DNA from: Nautilus pompilius
Taxonomy: Eukaryota; Mollusca; Cephalopoda; Nautilida; Nautilidae
Assembly (NCBI GenBank): GCA_018389105.1
Contig: JACATO010000045.1
Location: forward strand, 1-64,000
Reading direction: 5' to 3'
DNA: 64,000 bases
The translations under genes and the position numbers were made by a program. The notes under the pieces are model-generated. The model saw only the letters and a list, made by a program, of their open reading frames with translations, was not told where the DNA came from and searched no databases. Below are positions 11,121-22,954 of the stretch, piece by piece. Numbering within the stretch: position 1 is the stretch's first letter; every line of letters starts with the position of its first letter.

Positions 11121-13015
11121 TACAGCTGTCCCCCGGTATTCGCGGGGGTTACGTCCCTTGAGCACCCGCGAAGAGTGAAAAACCGCGAATATTGGACGTG
11201 GTCCCTATAAACATCAAAATATAACGTAAAATATAATAAAAAATTATATAAGTAAATATATAATAATAATTTAATTAAAAATACAGTAAAATATACGGGT
11301 ACTCACCAATAATGAATGATACTGATTGATGATGCTGAATAAGCCGTGCAGTACGATGAAGATAGTGACTGCACAGCAAAGCAGAGGATTTAAAGCTCCT
11401 CAGGCGAGGCTTTCTTGGAGGGCTTGAGGAACATCGTGATGGGAAGTTGGTGTCGCTGTTTCTTCATGGTGGCGAGGAGGGTTTTATATGTCTGCATGGC
11501 AGCATCGATGGCATTTCTTAAACTGGAGAGACCGAACCATATAGGGGTCCCATGCTTCAGCCTTCCCTTGCACTCCTTTGCTGTCCTCATAAGGTCGGAC
11601 AGACGTTCCAATGTCAGGCCCTCCTCCTCCTCCTCCTCTTGCTCTGGATCTGTCGCTTCCTCCTCCTCTTCGCTGGCAGACTTCGTTAACTCCAACAAAT
11701 CCTCGTCCGTCAGGGGGTTCAGAGTGGGCATCGATGAGGTTGTTGACCCCTCATCTTGCGTGATGTCGTCAAAACCTTCGCCACCAAGTACCTTTGCCAG
11801 TCTCACCGCCTTGTCGACAGCCTCGTGCTGATTTTCTTCGGGTGAGAAGCCCTTGTAGTCGTGGACACACTCTGGCCACACCTTCTTCCAGCATGCGTTG
11901 AGGGTTTCTTTTTCCTTGTCCTTAAGAGCAGCTTGGATGACTGACAGGCTCGTTGCGATCGTGAAGTTACGCCAATACTCCTTTAACGTGAAATTCTCGT
12001 CCGAGTCCATTGTATCCACAAGGTGTTGGAGAGAGTTCTGAGTGTAAAGTGCCTTGAAGGCACGGATCACGCCTTGATCCATAGGCTGGATGAGGGAGGT
12101 GGTGTTGGCAAGGAGGAACTCGACCTGGACTCCCTCATAATACAAATCCAAAGGGTGGCCGCCAGCATTATCCATAACGAGCAACACCTTGAATTCCATA
12201 CATAAGTTATGGAGGTATTCCATGGTTTGAGGGATGAAGCATTGGTGGAATCAGTTCGAATTTAGGATTTTTGTAATCCAGGCCTTGTGGTTGTGCATCA
12301 AATGGACAGGCAGCAGGTTTTTATTCTTATTCTTGAGGGCTCTAGGGTTCGTGGACTTGTAGATGAGGCCTAGTTTCATCATGAAGCCAGCAGCATTGCC
12401 ACACATAATGAGCGTCACTCTGTCCTTCTGTGCCTTAAATCCTGGGGCTCTGGCTTCGTCCTTGTCTCGTCCATATTGAAAACCTGTTGCGGCTTGTATA
12501 CCTTCTCTTCGATGATCTGCCTGAAGGTTTCGGGGTACTTCTCGGCGGCTTCTTTGTCGGCAGATGCTGCCTCTCCATGTAGGGAAACACACTTTATTTT
12601 AAACCGTTTCTGGAAACGGTCAAACCATCCCTCGCTGACTTGAAAATCTTCAACACTCAGCGAAACACTCGAGATAGCTACACGCGGTAAACTGGGATGA
12701 TGCGGGGCTGCAGGGCTGCATCTGCCTGAGACAGCGCCTCGTGGGCAGCAACCAATCAGCAGCGAGGAGAAATGAATGACGCTCTCGGATTGGCTACTTT
12801 CAAACCTCCAGCCAATAGCGTTTATTTCATATTTTGCTGAATTTACGTTAGTATTTATATTACAAAATTAGTAAATTATATTGTTATTAATAATTTAGCG
12901 TTAAAAAGCGTGAAAAAATATATATATTGCCACGAAAAAAGGCATTAAAAAATCGTGGAAGATATTTGCGATTCCGCGAATAACCGGGACCGCGATTACG
13001 GAAGGGTCGACTGTA
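11121..13015 (-). mobile_element. Tigger-type (pogo/Tc1-mariner superfamily) DNA transposon, defective
   Basis: Ends fit a Tigger-like element flanked by TA: the left starts TACAGCTGTCCCCCGG and the right, read inward on the minus strand, starts TACAGTCGACCC. Both then run into GC-rich words containing TTCGCGG. The subterminal parts match the shorter copy at 41304-41901 almost base for base. The interior carries a damaged transposase on the minus strand (11390-12656). At about 1.9 kb it is shorter than typical full-length Tigger elements (about 2.4 kb, from memory), which agrees with the missing N-terminal part. Confidence 0.9.
11390..12656 (-). pseudogene. Tigger (TIGD1-like) transposase, N-terminally truncated and broken
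   Basis: This would be a nuclear DDD transposase for cut-and-paste movement. Read on the minus strand, it opens inside the CENP-B-type DNA-binding domain (SEGWFDRFQKRF near 12630). The first catalytic motif, FNMDE, is near 12470. A small deletion and frameshift follow, then the core (VTLIMCGNAAGFMMKLGL), a Trp-to-stop change at 12251-12253 and an open stretch from 12223 to 11390. That last part holds VMDNAGGHP (second Asp), TSLIQPMDQGVIRAF (third Asp), an acidic run (EEEEEATDPEQEEEEEEG) and a C-terminal QLPITMFL. The start codon and first helix-turn-helix are absent, so this copy is inactive although all three catalytic aspartates can still be read. The plus-strand frame at 11415-11831 is its antisense shadow. 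Confidence 0.9.
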
Positions 13016-14777
13016 CTGTATATCGAGACTAAAATGAATCTGTACCATATCAATCAATATTAAACACACCCCCTAACACATGTCAGAACAGGACCTGGGA
13101 GCAAACTGTACTCCGGGAGTAGAGAGCTGAGAGCAGTGAATGCTCTTTTTTTAAATCTCGTCGTTCAAGACAGAATTTCACCTCGGCTGTGGGATTCATC
13201 TATCGTCTCATAAAACCGCACACCATGGTGATGTAGCTGTTTAGTTCTGCTCTAGACGAGCTATGAAGGAAGAACGTTTTTTAATAATTCCTTTGTTATG
13301 CAAGGGTTCAGTTAGAAGCTACGCTTTTTTTAACAGTTGTGGACAAATACGGTTTATCGTTTCTCTCATGGCTTCATCTGGAGGCAGAAATGCCTCTACT
13401 AGTGCAGCTGTGCAACAGGAGCAAGAAGGGAGCCGGCGGTGTAAGTGGTAAGTTAGACGAAAAATAGACACGGTTTTTTAACTGAGGAAGGGGTCGGATT
13501 TTCTCAAATTTACCGGAACACCTGTGGCACGGCACGGTGGAGACGAACTCATATCAAGGGCACCTGTGTACACCCGATACAAGCGGTTTCAAGTTGGCTA
13601 CAGATAGAAACTCTCTCGGTGCCGGGCCACTTACAGTGACATCCGCAATTACTGACAGACTGAATAGCCTTATCCTCGAGGATCGAAGCTACGAGCGAGA
13701 GATATTGTTGAAAACCTGTCCATTACATTAATTTTTGGAACCTGAAAACGGTACTTTACCAGTATCTGGAGTTGCTTAAAGTGTCTAGACGCCGGGTTTC
13801 GAAAGACCCGAACGGGAGCTCGAGAGCAGGTGCGTTTGGTTGTCTGTACGGAGCTGAAGGTCCGCCGTGACAACTTCCACCTGAAGACACTTTTACGAGC
13901 CAAACGTTTCTAGCCGATAATAGTGCATTACGGTGTGAGTGTCTTACCGGGCCGGGATCACGAGACTTATAAATAGATGGGATATGTTCAACGTAGGAGG
14001 GTTGGATAGCGTATCTTCGCATTTTATTTACGGCGACAGAGTGTAAGTTCCACGTGAATTACCCTCGTGTATTTTGGTTTCTAAATTGTAAACATTTCCC
14101 CGAGTCTCTTATTAGCTAATGCAGTGCAATTTCTATCACAGCCTAGCATACAATTAATCATCTTTAACGTTTGTATTTCTCATCGTTTTAGTAATTTTCC
14201 AGATTTTTCTAACGTTTACTTGGCTTCCTATCGCGAGCGTTGATTTGGTTCAAAGTTAATTACTTCCGATGCATTCAAAAGATGAAGATAAATTGGATTT
14301 TCTTTACATCATCCATATTGCATCCGCACATATTTTCTTCTCTTCAGTGGGAGGCCCCTCGAAATTTCTCGGCTTAATTTTAAATTTCGCCCCCACTTCT
14401 TCGTTAAAATCATTAAATCTGTTCTGAGAGAAAATACCAAACTTTTGAAAAACGAAAATGTCTCACCAGATGAAACGTCATCTTTGCTTTTGCATTTAAA
14501 GAATGGCGTAACGAAATCATATAATACATGGCGTTTACACGCTGTATATTTATCACGTTTAGTGTGGGGTAAATGCTGGTTAAAGATGGCTGAATTGTGC
14601 TTTGTGTCAACCATTGAACGGCCGTGAGATACCACCAGTGAAATATTCTATACCGACATTCTGATGAAATAATTCTTTCCTGATTCAAGTCCGGCATTAA
14701 CTTATGTAACACGTTCTGACAGCCGTATGGTCATATACTTGTAAGTATTGGGGATATTTAAATGGCTTTTGTATGGA
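13016..14777. other. unassigned DNA
   Basis: Unique-looking sequence with short frames on both strands and no motif I can assign. Confidence 0.5.
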
Positions 14778-14780
14778 ATA

Positions 14781-14980
14781 TCGGCCGGTGGTAACCGCTG
14801 ACTGCCAAGGTTGAGGACCAGAGTTCGAATCCCACCCCAGCTCGACCTGGTTCAGGATACCTAACTGCCATGGTTTCTTTTTGTCCTTCTTCACCGGTCT
14901 GTCGGAGGTTTTCTCGAGCACTCCAATTTTCCCCTACATCCAAAAATAAGGAGTTCTTGTAGGGTTTTCCGGTAGTACGT
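14781..14980 (+). mobile_element. tRNA-derived SINE, copy 1
   Basis: The tRNA-like head starts at CGGCCGGTGGTAACC (A-box-like) and has a clear B box, AGTTCGAATCCC, at about 14821-14833. The body contains TGGTTTCTTTTTGTCC and a TCTGTCGGAGG segment shared with the copy at 60.7 kb. The tail, CATCCAAAAATAAGGAGTTC followed by TAGGGTTTTCCGG, is shared with the copies at 18.0, 23.7, 28.4 and 60.7 kb. Transcription by RNA polymerase III from the internal boxes is expected of this class. Confidence 0.7.
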
Positions 14981-17900
14981 TGTCTGGTCTCCTTGGATAT
15001 TCCTTGACACCGGATTACACTGGTTGTGCGTAAGTTGTTTTTGCTGTGCGCTCAGCGGCTCTTACTTTACAAACGAGTTGCGCACCTGGACGTTTGCGTC
15101 TAATTTGTGAACGGTAATTTTCGATTACGAGGGGGAGACAACCATTAAATTAAATTTGGAATACGAGATGATTTGCTCCACAGCGCAGCCACCAATGTGA
15201 GTAATAGTGTAAACTTCTAGTTCTGCCGTTATAGTGGTGATAAATTTATCGCACTACCTTTGTCGAGTGTTTCAAAGCAAGATTTCTCGAACGATTTCCT
15301 CTAGATAATGGGGCACTGGTTTGCGGAGGAGTGGTAGACATTACAGAAAAACGGGTCCACCATCACCCGACCTCTGAAACTCCGGCAACCGATTCGGTGG
15401 TCTCGTCGTTCAGTTCTCCTTTCTTGTTGTCAGCATGTCTGCGTTCTGCGTCCTAAAATCCGTACAACATCATTTATACGTCATCTCTCTCTCACATTAG
15501 AGATGGAACTGCTTTAAAAAACGAAAACGGAAGAGCGGTACATGTAACGAAGAAGTTGGCAGAACTTGCAACACACAGCGAAGTCTTAGGACTCCACAAA
15601 TGTTTCGAGATATTGCGCTCAGCGAATATTAACTCAACGTCATCCACGATTTGAAGGGGGAGGCGATGCCATCTCTACGTGGTTCTTACGCGGTATTCGA
15701 ACCGTTCTTCATGCCAGACAGTGAAGACCAGGTAACTTACTTTTAGAACTACGCAACATTTGCCGACTTCCACGTCTGACACCGTGCGCGGGTTCCCTTC
15801 TGTTTCTTCGCGCCGGCCGCTAGAGATGAAGATCTTTCTTCCATCGCTTGCAGACACATCTCTTAACGATGTACAAATTGAACTCGGCGCCGGAAGAGAA
15901 GCCACGAGAATTAACAAACCGTTCGTTAATGGGATAAACGAACTGGTATTTCACGGCCCCGACGACACCCGTGATAAAGTCGGTCTGGTTACTCGCCCGG
16001 ACTCCGTGAAGAAAATTGCGATAAACGAGTTTGCTTAGCCTGCTGGCGCGAGCTCTTCTTCCATGGCCCAAGGACGTTCTGTAGCCAACCCCAATCCTCC
16101 GACAACAGTTTCACACTCTGGCTCTTTATAAAAGAACAAAGATTACCGGTAAAAAAAAAAAAAATGTCAATTTTTCAAAGAACCTAGAGAAAATGAACCA
16201 AAATAACAAAGACACAACCAGCTGCCGTCATAGATAATTTGCGACTACCATAATCAGTGTTCGTATTTGACTGCTTACTTTCGAATTCGAATGAAATGGA
16301 TTTAATGCAAGGTGGATGATTTTCGAATTCACCAGTTCGCAGATCGTACAAAAGAAATCCGCCCCCCCCCACCCTAGAAAGAAAGGGAACCATCGAATAC
16401 TAAAAGGTTGTTCACTTATCAGCTCTAGCATTTAAATGCTTCTTTTATCTTCTGTTGTAGCCTTTATTTACCCATGAAATAGAGATTTTTAAAACAACAA
16501 AAGAGAAGCAGTTTAGCAACAAATTCCAGATACTTAAAGTGCTCTTCTTCCGTTCCTTCTCTCTTTCTCTTTAACATGAGTAAATTCCAGGAAACCACTC
16601 ATCTCACTCGGAAAGAAGAAACTCATTTATCGAAGTCATAACGATTTGTGAAGCAAATCTCTAGTTAACAGAATCGAATGTCACGATCGAGCTAACATCC
16701 ACTGCTCGGTCCACGGAATCTGGCTAGGGTTAGGCACGTGTAAAAACCAACATCAGTATCTGTTGTGAAATATTAATCCGGGGTTTACTTTATTCCCCTG
16801 CTTGCAAGACGAACATGTGACGAAAACACTGAACAGCTTTGGTCTTTTTACTATAAAACAAAACCCCGCATCACTTTTACTTTCTCGGTAGATACAACAT
16901 CTTCTCTAGTGTTACTGAAGGAGATACACGGGTCACTCTTCTGTAAGAGAGTCTACATTTGCCTATCCGTGTAGATATTTGAAGCAAGATCGAGTTATTA
17001 TACTATGGCTACAAGAAATAGATAAACAGTAAAATCTAATCTTATAATTGCATTTTTTTTTTACTTTGTTTTTTTAATGGTAAAAGTTATCGAGTTTTAA
17101 AATTTAAATAATTGTTTGCTTTATTTCGATTTTGGGATAAAGCGTTCGTTAGTTTTAATTATATATATATATATTATATAGACCAAAATTATGCCGTCAC
17201 CTTATAATATAAGTACACTTTAAGAAAAAAAATATCCTGATTATTTCGGAAGATGGAATAATAATTTCAACTAAACTGTAGTTTAGTGGAGGACAAAGGG
17301 GAATTAAGGGGTTGCTGCAGCACCGAGAATAACGATGTAGAAAGTCAGCCGTAGTTTCTGTTCTGGGCGTTGAAACATCCACCGAGTCAGGGGAGGGAAT
17401 GGAAGATAAGCAAACGTGGGAAGATAAAAACTTCGTCCGACAAAAGCAGAGCCGGAAGGAAGAAGACAAACAGATATTTTTATTTCATTTGATATAAAAA
17501 GGAAACCCGACTCATTTAGAAAGAATTTCCTCGCTTTTGATAATAAATAGCTGGAATAACTTTTGTAGGCCTTAATCGCAACTTACCAGAAGCTCACCTT
17601 TTTGCCTGCAACAGGCCGCGTGACCGCGCCACTCTGAATAAGCCGTTTTCATTCACGAGCCACTGAGGCATGACCAGCCTCTCGGCTTTCAGTCTTCGAC
17701 CCTTATTTGTCATGAAGTTTAAAAGTGTGGCAGCCATTTTGTCAGTGAACACGACTAGAAGTCCCCCGACAACCGACAGCCACACCCGATTCGGGCGATG
17801 CCCAACTCCACTCTCCATTTTTGCGCCCTCCCATTTTGGATATGAACAGCCCTCGTTACATTGCTGTGTGAGTCGATGAAAAAATTCTGGAAAACCTGTA

Positions 17901-18040
17901 TCCTGGAGAACCTGGCTTGGCCGAAAAATTCTACAATGTAATTTGGTTGGGGGGAGAGAAAAAAAATGAAAAAGATTATGCTAACGATAGAAAAATGAGA
18001 TGTTTTAAAAAGTTTTTGATATATTAATTATGTGGGCATT
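14981..18040. other. unassigned DNA
   Basis: Includes a 92-codon frame at 15760-16038 with no known motif, an A run near 16150, a C run near 16362 and a TA run near 17160-17177. No supported gene or mobile element. Confidence 0.45.
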
Positions 18041-18085
18041 CTAGTTTCCTCCCACATTGGAAAATAAGGAATTTTAGTACGGACT
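18041..18085 (+). mobile_element. SINE tail fragment, copy 2
   Basis: Only the conserved 3' part is visible (TAGTTTCCTCCCACATTGG, then AAAATAAGGAATTTTAGTAC). No tRNA-like head precedes it, so it is a 5'-truncated or eroded copy. Confidence 0.45.
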
Positions 18086-19824
18086 TTTGAAGCATATGTT
18101 CCCTTATCTGGTCACCAAGATGGAGATCCACAATCAGTATCGCATACACGAGGAAACAGCTTCACTTATATCTATTGAAAAACATGACTAACTATATTGC
18201 TTAAGTATATGGCTATTTAAAGTTTGAACAGTAGTAATAATGAGTATATTGTGATCTCCTGTAAGTTGTAGTTTGGTAAAATACCAGGCAGATGGGTTGA
18301 GTATCCATAGTGAACCAAAAATTACGGTTAACGATAAAAGGGGAAATAGCTGAATCAAAACAATGAATATTTAATGCATAAGGAAACAGTGTTTATAAAT
18401 TATAACATCTACTTATTTAAAAAAAAGCATTTTCTAAATGAAAAACAGAAGCTTGGTAATAAACAGATTTCATTTATTCTAGGATTAAGCAGAGCTTTTT
18501 TTTTTCTTTTTGTAATAACTTAATAATATCGTTAATATCAGCACAAATTTGGCCACAAATGTAAAACTTCTTCGATTATTTTCTGTTGGACAGAAATGAT
18601 GAACAACGCCAAAGCTGGCTTACAATTTGCCTTGTATGTGTCATAGTTGTGGATGGCGCTGTGTGGTTTTGGTTGTGAGTTACTTAAGCTGCTGGTTGGG
18701 CTGTAGGATGCGACTTTAGCAATTTTTCCCTCTCGTTTGACCACCTAAAAGCTTAAGAAAAAACAAAAATATATATTGGTTTATATATACGTGTGTGTGT
18801 GCTGTGTGTGTGTGTGTGTGTTGTGCGTCGCACGCGTCTTGTGAGTCCGATTTAACCGTGCGGACGCATCTCATTCCTCCCTCACAGTTGTTGTGGTTGC
18901 GTGTGATTACTTCTTCAGCTCGTTACCAAACCTAGTTTCCCACTAATCTTCGCAGTCGCAAAGTAATTGCATTCACAGCAAAGGTTCCAATGCTTTAGTA
19001 CGTAGCTCTCGGTGATAAACCGTCGATTTAGGGCAGTAAGAACTCTTTTAAATCAATATGTGACGTCAGGCGGAATTTCTACGCCGAGAGCAGGTATCAC
19101 CGTCTGTACTGAGCGTAGAAATACTTTTCATGGCTGGTATTTCTGCGACGAAATTGCTTCGAATTCTTTGCGCGAGTGAGAAAAATTATTCTGGTGATGG
19201 AAGACGAGAGATGTAACTCCAGCTTTTGGAGGACAAGAGAAATTCCTGCGCATATACGAATGGAATTATAAAAACAAAAAACGATTCTATACTCTGCGAA
19301 ATTAGAAAAGGAAGTCAAGGAATGGGATTATAAATCCACGTAGAGAGGGGATCTGCGAACCAGTGCTGGTGACAGCTGACAAGGACGGCTTCTGTTGCCA
19401 AAAGATTTTATATTTAGACAGACGGGTTAAGTTTAGCATACACCAGAGGTATTCTCACTCGCAGATTTTTGAGTCGCCACTTTCTCCGAAGTTCCCTGAA
19501 TGTGGTTTAGCGATCAAGTTTGGTTTTTAGATCTTGTAAGCCGTCTGAAATGGGTCTGGTGTAAAGTGCTGTGATCCAGTTAGTTGCGATTAAAGTAAAG
19601 AATAGTCTCTGATCAGTATTGTCGTGTCGCAACAAAGGATTATGCATTTACTTCAGTTTTCTAATCGCAGATCAAATAATTATTCTTTTAAAATATTCTG
19701 ATTTTACTAACATTAAGTCAAACTAAAGTTACGCAACAAAATATTTAAAACTTATAATCATATTTCTTCATCTTTCTCTATTTTATGAGCTCCATATTAG
19801 ATATTTAAAAAAAAAAACATAGCT
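18086..19824. other. unassigned AT-rich DNA with a TG microsatellite
   Basis: A GT run lies at 18791-18823. One isolated TGACGTCA occurs at 19061-19068. No gene recognised. Confidence 0.5.
18791..18823. repeat. GT microsatellite
   Basis: Dinucleotide GT run with one C interruption. Confidence 0.9.
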
Positions 19825-21252
19825 TACGGTGATGCACAAAAGTTTAAGAACGATGACTGACAGAACAAACATAAATTGACAGGTAAAATATGTTAAAAAA
19901 ACATGCTAGCCATGGATATTACACTGACAGAAAGGAAATTTCTTGTTCTTTCGTTGACATATACATCAATATAATCGGTAGTAAATATTTTGCACAAGCT
20001 CGATTTTTTTTAAACATTATGACGGAATTTCATGGTGACAAAACTTTAAGAACTCCGAGGTCAACTGCTTATATGTGTGGAGTTTTGTCAGACAACCAAT
20101 ATTATAATATATCACATTTATGCATTACTTATTTAGCAATCTGCAATACTTAAAAAATGTCATTTTATGTCCAACGAAAGGGGTTCACGGGTCGAGTGCA
20201 GTAAAACGACTTGTTATCTGGTCCGGAAGCTGTACAAAGAAATGGGCAGTTACATCAAATACCATAGAAGTGGAAGACTTTGAGAAACTGGTGCTCGGTT
20301 AGATCAAGAAATCAAGCGTCTGTCTGAAATATACTGACACAAGGTACTCGTTGACATTTCAGGGAATTTAGAGGACCTATCGATCTCTGCGAGAACTATC
20401 CAGAGACGTGTTTGTGATTTAGAATTGATGGGGCGTATTATCGTGAAGAAACTCTTTGTTTTCTTGAAGAATCAAAGGTCTCAGAACCAGTTCGCTAAGT
20501 ACCATCTTCATCGGATCCGAGAAATGTGGGCCAGGTTGCTCTGGTCCGATGAATCATGCTTCCCAGAGATTTGGATCAGATGGTCGGACTCGTGCAGCAA
20601 AGATTCGGTGAAGCATTGTATCTGAAAAGTACCAAACCCACAATCAAAGGTGGGATTTGGTCCATTGTAGTATGGGGCTCTTTTTCTCGAAAATAGAGAG
20701 GTCCTTTTCATCATATCCAGAGTTTCACCAATATATTAAAACATATTCTGAAGATCCCCATCTCTCTGTCTCTCAATTAAAATTTTTAATCTGATAACGA
20801 TCCAAAACATTTAGCCTCTATTATTAAGCAGTGTCCCCCAGGCCAGTGGCCGGCTCAAATCCCTGAAATGAGATGAAAACACCCCAAAATTTGGATCATT
20901 TGTTCCGAATTGTTCAGTCGACTGGGGGAGATATTTGTATGTCACACTAATTGATGTTTATGACTATACAGCCAAATTCTAATGCTTCCCTGATCTGTTC
21001 ATCTCGTGTAATCTCTAAAAATTGACAAAATTTCGGATATGTTTGATTCGTTCTCGAACGTTTGTCGACATGAAATTCCGTCCCAGTCCAGGAAAAGTGG
21101 GCGTATGGAAAATGTTTACTTCCGGTCGTTTTGATGTACATGTCGACCTAAAGAACAAGAAATAGCCTTCCTATCATGGCTGGGATGCTTGTTCTACACA
21201 TTCTGGTTCCTTTTACTTTAGTCCCGCCACCGTTCTTTTATCTGGCGCTGTA
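19825..21252 (+). mobile_element. Tc1-type transposon with long inverted terminal repeats, defective
   Basis: The outer ends start TACGGTGATGCACAAAAG on the left and, on the minus strand, TACAGCGCCAGATAAAAG on the right. Both then pass into related AAGAACG words. Matching in inverted orientation continues inward: TTTCTTGTTCTTT, GACATxTACATCAA and GACGGAATTTCATG occur in the same order in both arms. The arms are about 200-300 bp each (about 19825-20135 and 20945-21252). The interior carries a Tc1-like transposase relic. Confidence 0.8.
20165..20940 (+). pseudogene. Tc1-type transposase relic
   Basis: In one frame I read LVRKLYKEMGSYIKYHRSGR, then a stop, then DQEIKRLSEIY, another stop, and ISARTIQRRVCDLELMGRII, which match the N-terminal helix-turn-helix part of Tc1 transposases. 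LLWSDESCF (first catalytic Asp) is near 20540. After a frameshift, LKSTKPTIKGGIWSIVVWGS and then SDNDPKHLA (second Asp, near 20795) follow. The third motif, normally PDxNPIE, survives only as WPAQIPEMR followed by a stop. Several stops and frameshifts make it inactive. Confidence 0.85.
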
Positions 21253-22495
21253 TATCTGATATAACGAGACTGACAAAAAAACACAAAGTGCTAGCATACT
21301 TTAGCATCGTGCCTTTTTAATGTCTGTTCTGTATAGGATAATAAAACAGTGATTCCTGGATTAAAGAACGACTGGACCAGAATCAGTTTACTTCCCATCT
21401 GGAAAAAAAAAAAAATCCATATTTTTTAAAGCGGTTCACGCATCCCTTCTAACCGAAATGAGTTTTAATAACTTTAAGGAGTCGTCCAGGAAGCATGAAA
21501 GCGTTTGAGAAATAAAGTTATGTTCCACCAAAGATATGAGGGATTATAGCGCTTAGATGTGCGTGGTTGCCATGGTGACCTGAAACCTAAAGCAGAGCGG
21601 CACACGTTTTCTATAATTGTTCATCAGATTTAAGTTATACGTTTTTTTTTTTTTTAAATATTGGTAGAAAACCCGTTTGAATGCAAATTTGTGTGGATGG
21701 ATTCTGTCTGTATCTCGTGTTTCATCGTCTAGATATTTTATTAATTTCGCAAATTTCAAAATATGACGTATTCGCCAAAAGCATATGCAGTTTGGAATGC
21801 AGGAAACCATTTCCGCCATTGCACACGTCACGCGCTGCCTCAGTAACAAACGAGGCGCCGGATACTGATGGATGACAAATACGTGGTCACGCAGAAATCA
21901 TATTTTCTCTATTTGTGCTTACAGTCATAATAAAGACAGGGTGCGTCATAGTTGTGCAATATACTGCGATCTATGGCGTTCGTATAGATTCTGCGAGTCA
22001 CTAGTTTTTCTACCCTTGTAAAATAAAGACATGAGATGGTGGCCCAAGTTGATGCATAAACGTTTAATTAATAATTCATATGAATTTATTTGATATGTGA
22101 TTAGTAAATTTAGTAATAAAAGTTAATTCTGTGCTTATTTACCGTCTGTGTCGATTTAAAAGCCGCTATGAACAAATTATGTATGGCTTGATTATGTCCA
22201 TAAGCCGTCATCATGCTAAAAGAGAGGGAACCCCGTAATATTTTTTCGTTTATCCGAAGTCGTGTTCAGGCCGTCCAGAGTATAGTTAGAGTCGGCAACG
22301 AACCTTTCCTCGTGGATCTTTGGCCAGCATTTTCTCGAACTCATGCGCGCGGTGTCACGGCTGCTAGAGTGACCTGGAAGGCTTTCAACACCGCTACAGG
22401 ACGAGAATGTGCTGCCATTAGTCTGCGCACCCTCACTCATTGCCTGTCGACAGCCGCCGCAACAAAAATAAGTCAGAGAACGGTTCAATATCACT
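21253..22495. other. unassigned DNA
   Basis: Includes a 118-codon plus-strand frame at 22213-22569 that runs into the GT repeat and shows no known motif. Otherwise nothing recognised. Confidence 0.45.
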
Positions 22496-22519
22496 CAGAG
22501 AGAGAGAGAGTGTGTGTGT

Positions 22520-22553
<34 letters not shown>
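22496..22553. repeat. GA then GT microsatellite
   Basis: A short GA run turns directly into a GT run of about 44 bp. Confidence 0.9.
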
Positions 22554-22554
<1 letters not shown>

Positions 22555-22870
22555 CCTACTGAACATTGACGTCTTCTCTGTTGAGTTCAGGTCTCAAACA
22601 TTCACATCTGGAGGTCGAATTTTGGTTTAGAGAAGGCCTAACAGAAACCTTCAGCCCCAGTGGCTTTAAATCTCGTTGATTCCACGCCAGACGAGGTGGA
22701 AGCTGTTCGTGATGCCAAAGATGGCTCCACCAAGTACTAACACAATGATTTCAACCAATTGCTTGTCTTTATCTGTCGTTTTCCACAAGAAACTAACGCT
22801 TTGTTATAACAGCATATGAATAGATTTAGATGTGTATAGGCTTAGGTTTTTAATCAACTTTTTATTTGTG

Positions 22871-22954
22871 TAGCCTTCTTTGATTGGCCGATAGGGTGAC
22901 AGGCGCATAGTCTAGCCTTCTTTGATTGGCCGAGAGGGTGACAGGCGCATAGTC
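22871..22954. repeat. 42-bp tandem duplication
   Basis: Two adjacent 42-bp units starting TAGCCTTCTTTGATTGGCC and ending GGCGCATAGTC. They differ at one base (GATAG versus GAGAG). Near-identity means the duplication is recent. Each unit contains ATTGGC, close to an inverted CCAAT-type word. Confidence 0.9.

Noticed and set aside
11415..11831. 138-codon plus-strand Ser-rich frame
   Set aside because: Antisense shadow of the acidic and C-terminal part of the Tigger transposase.
15760..16038. 92-codon frame with ordinary-looking composition
   Set aside because: No motif, overlapped by an antisense frame of similar length and no convincing splice sites.
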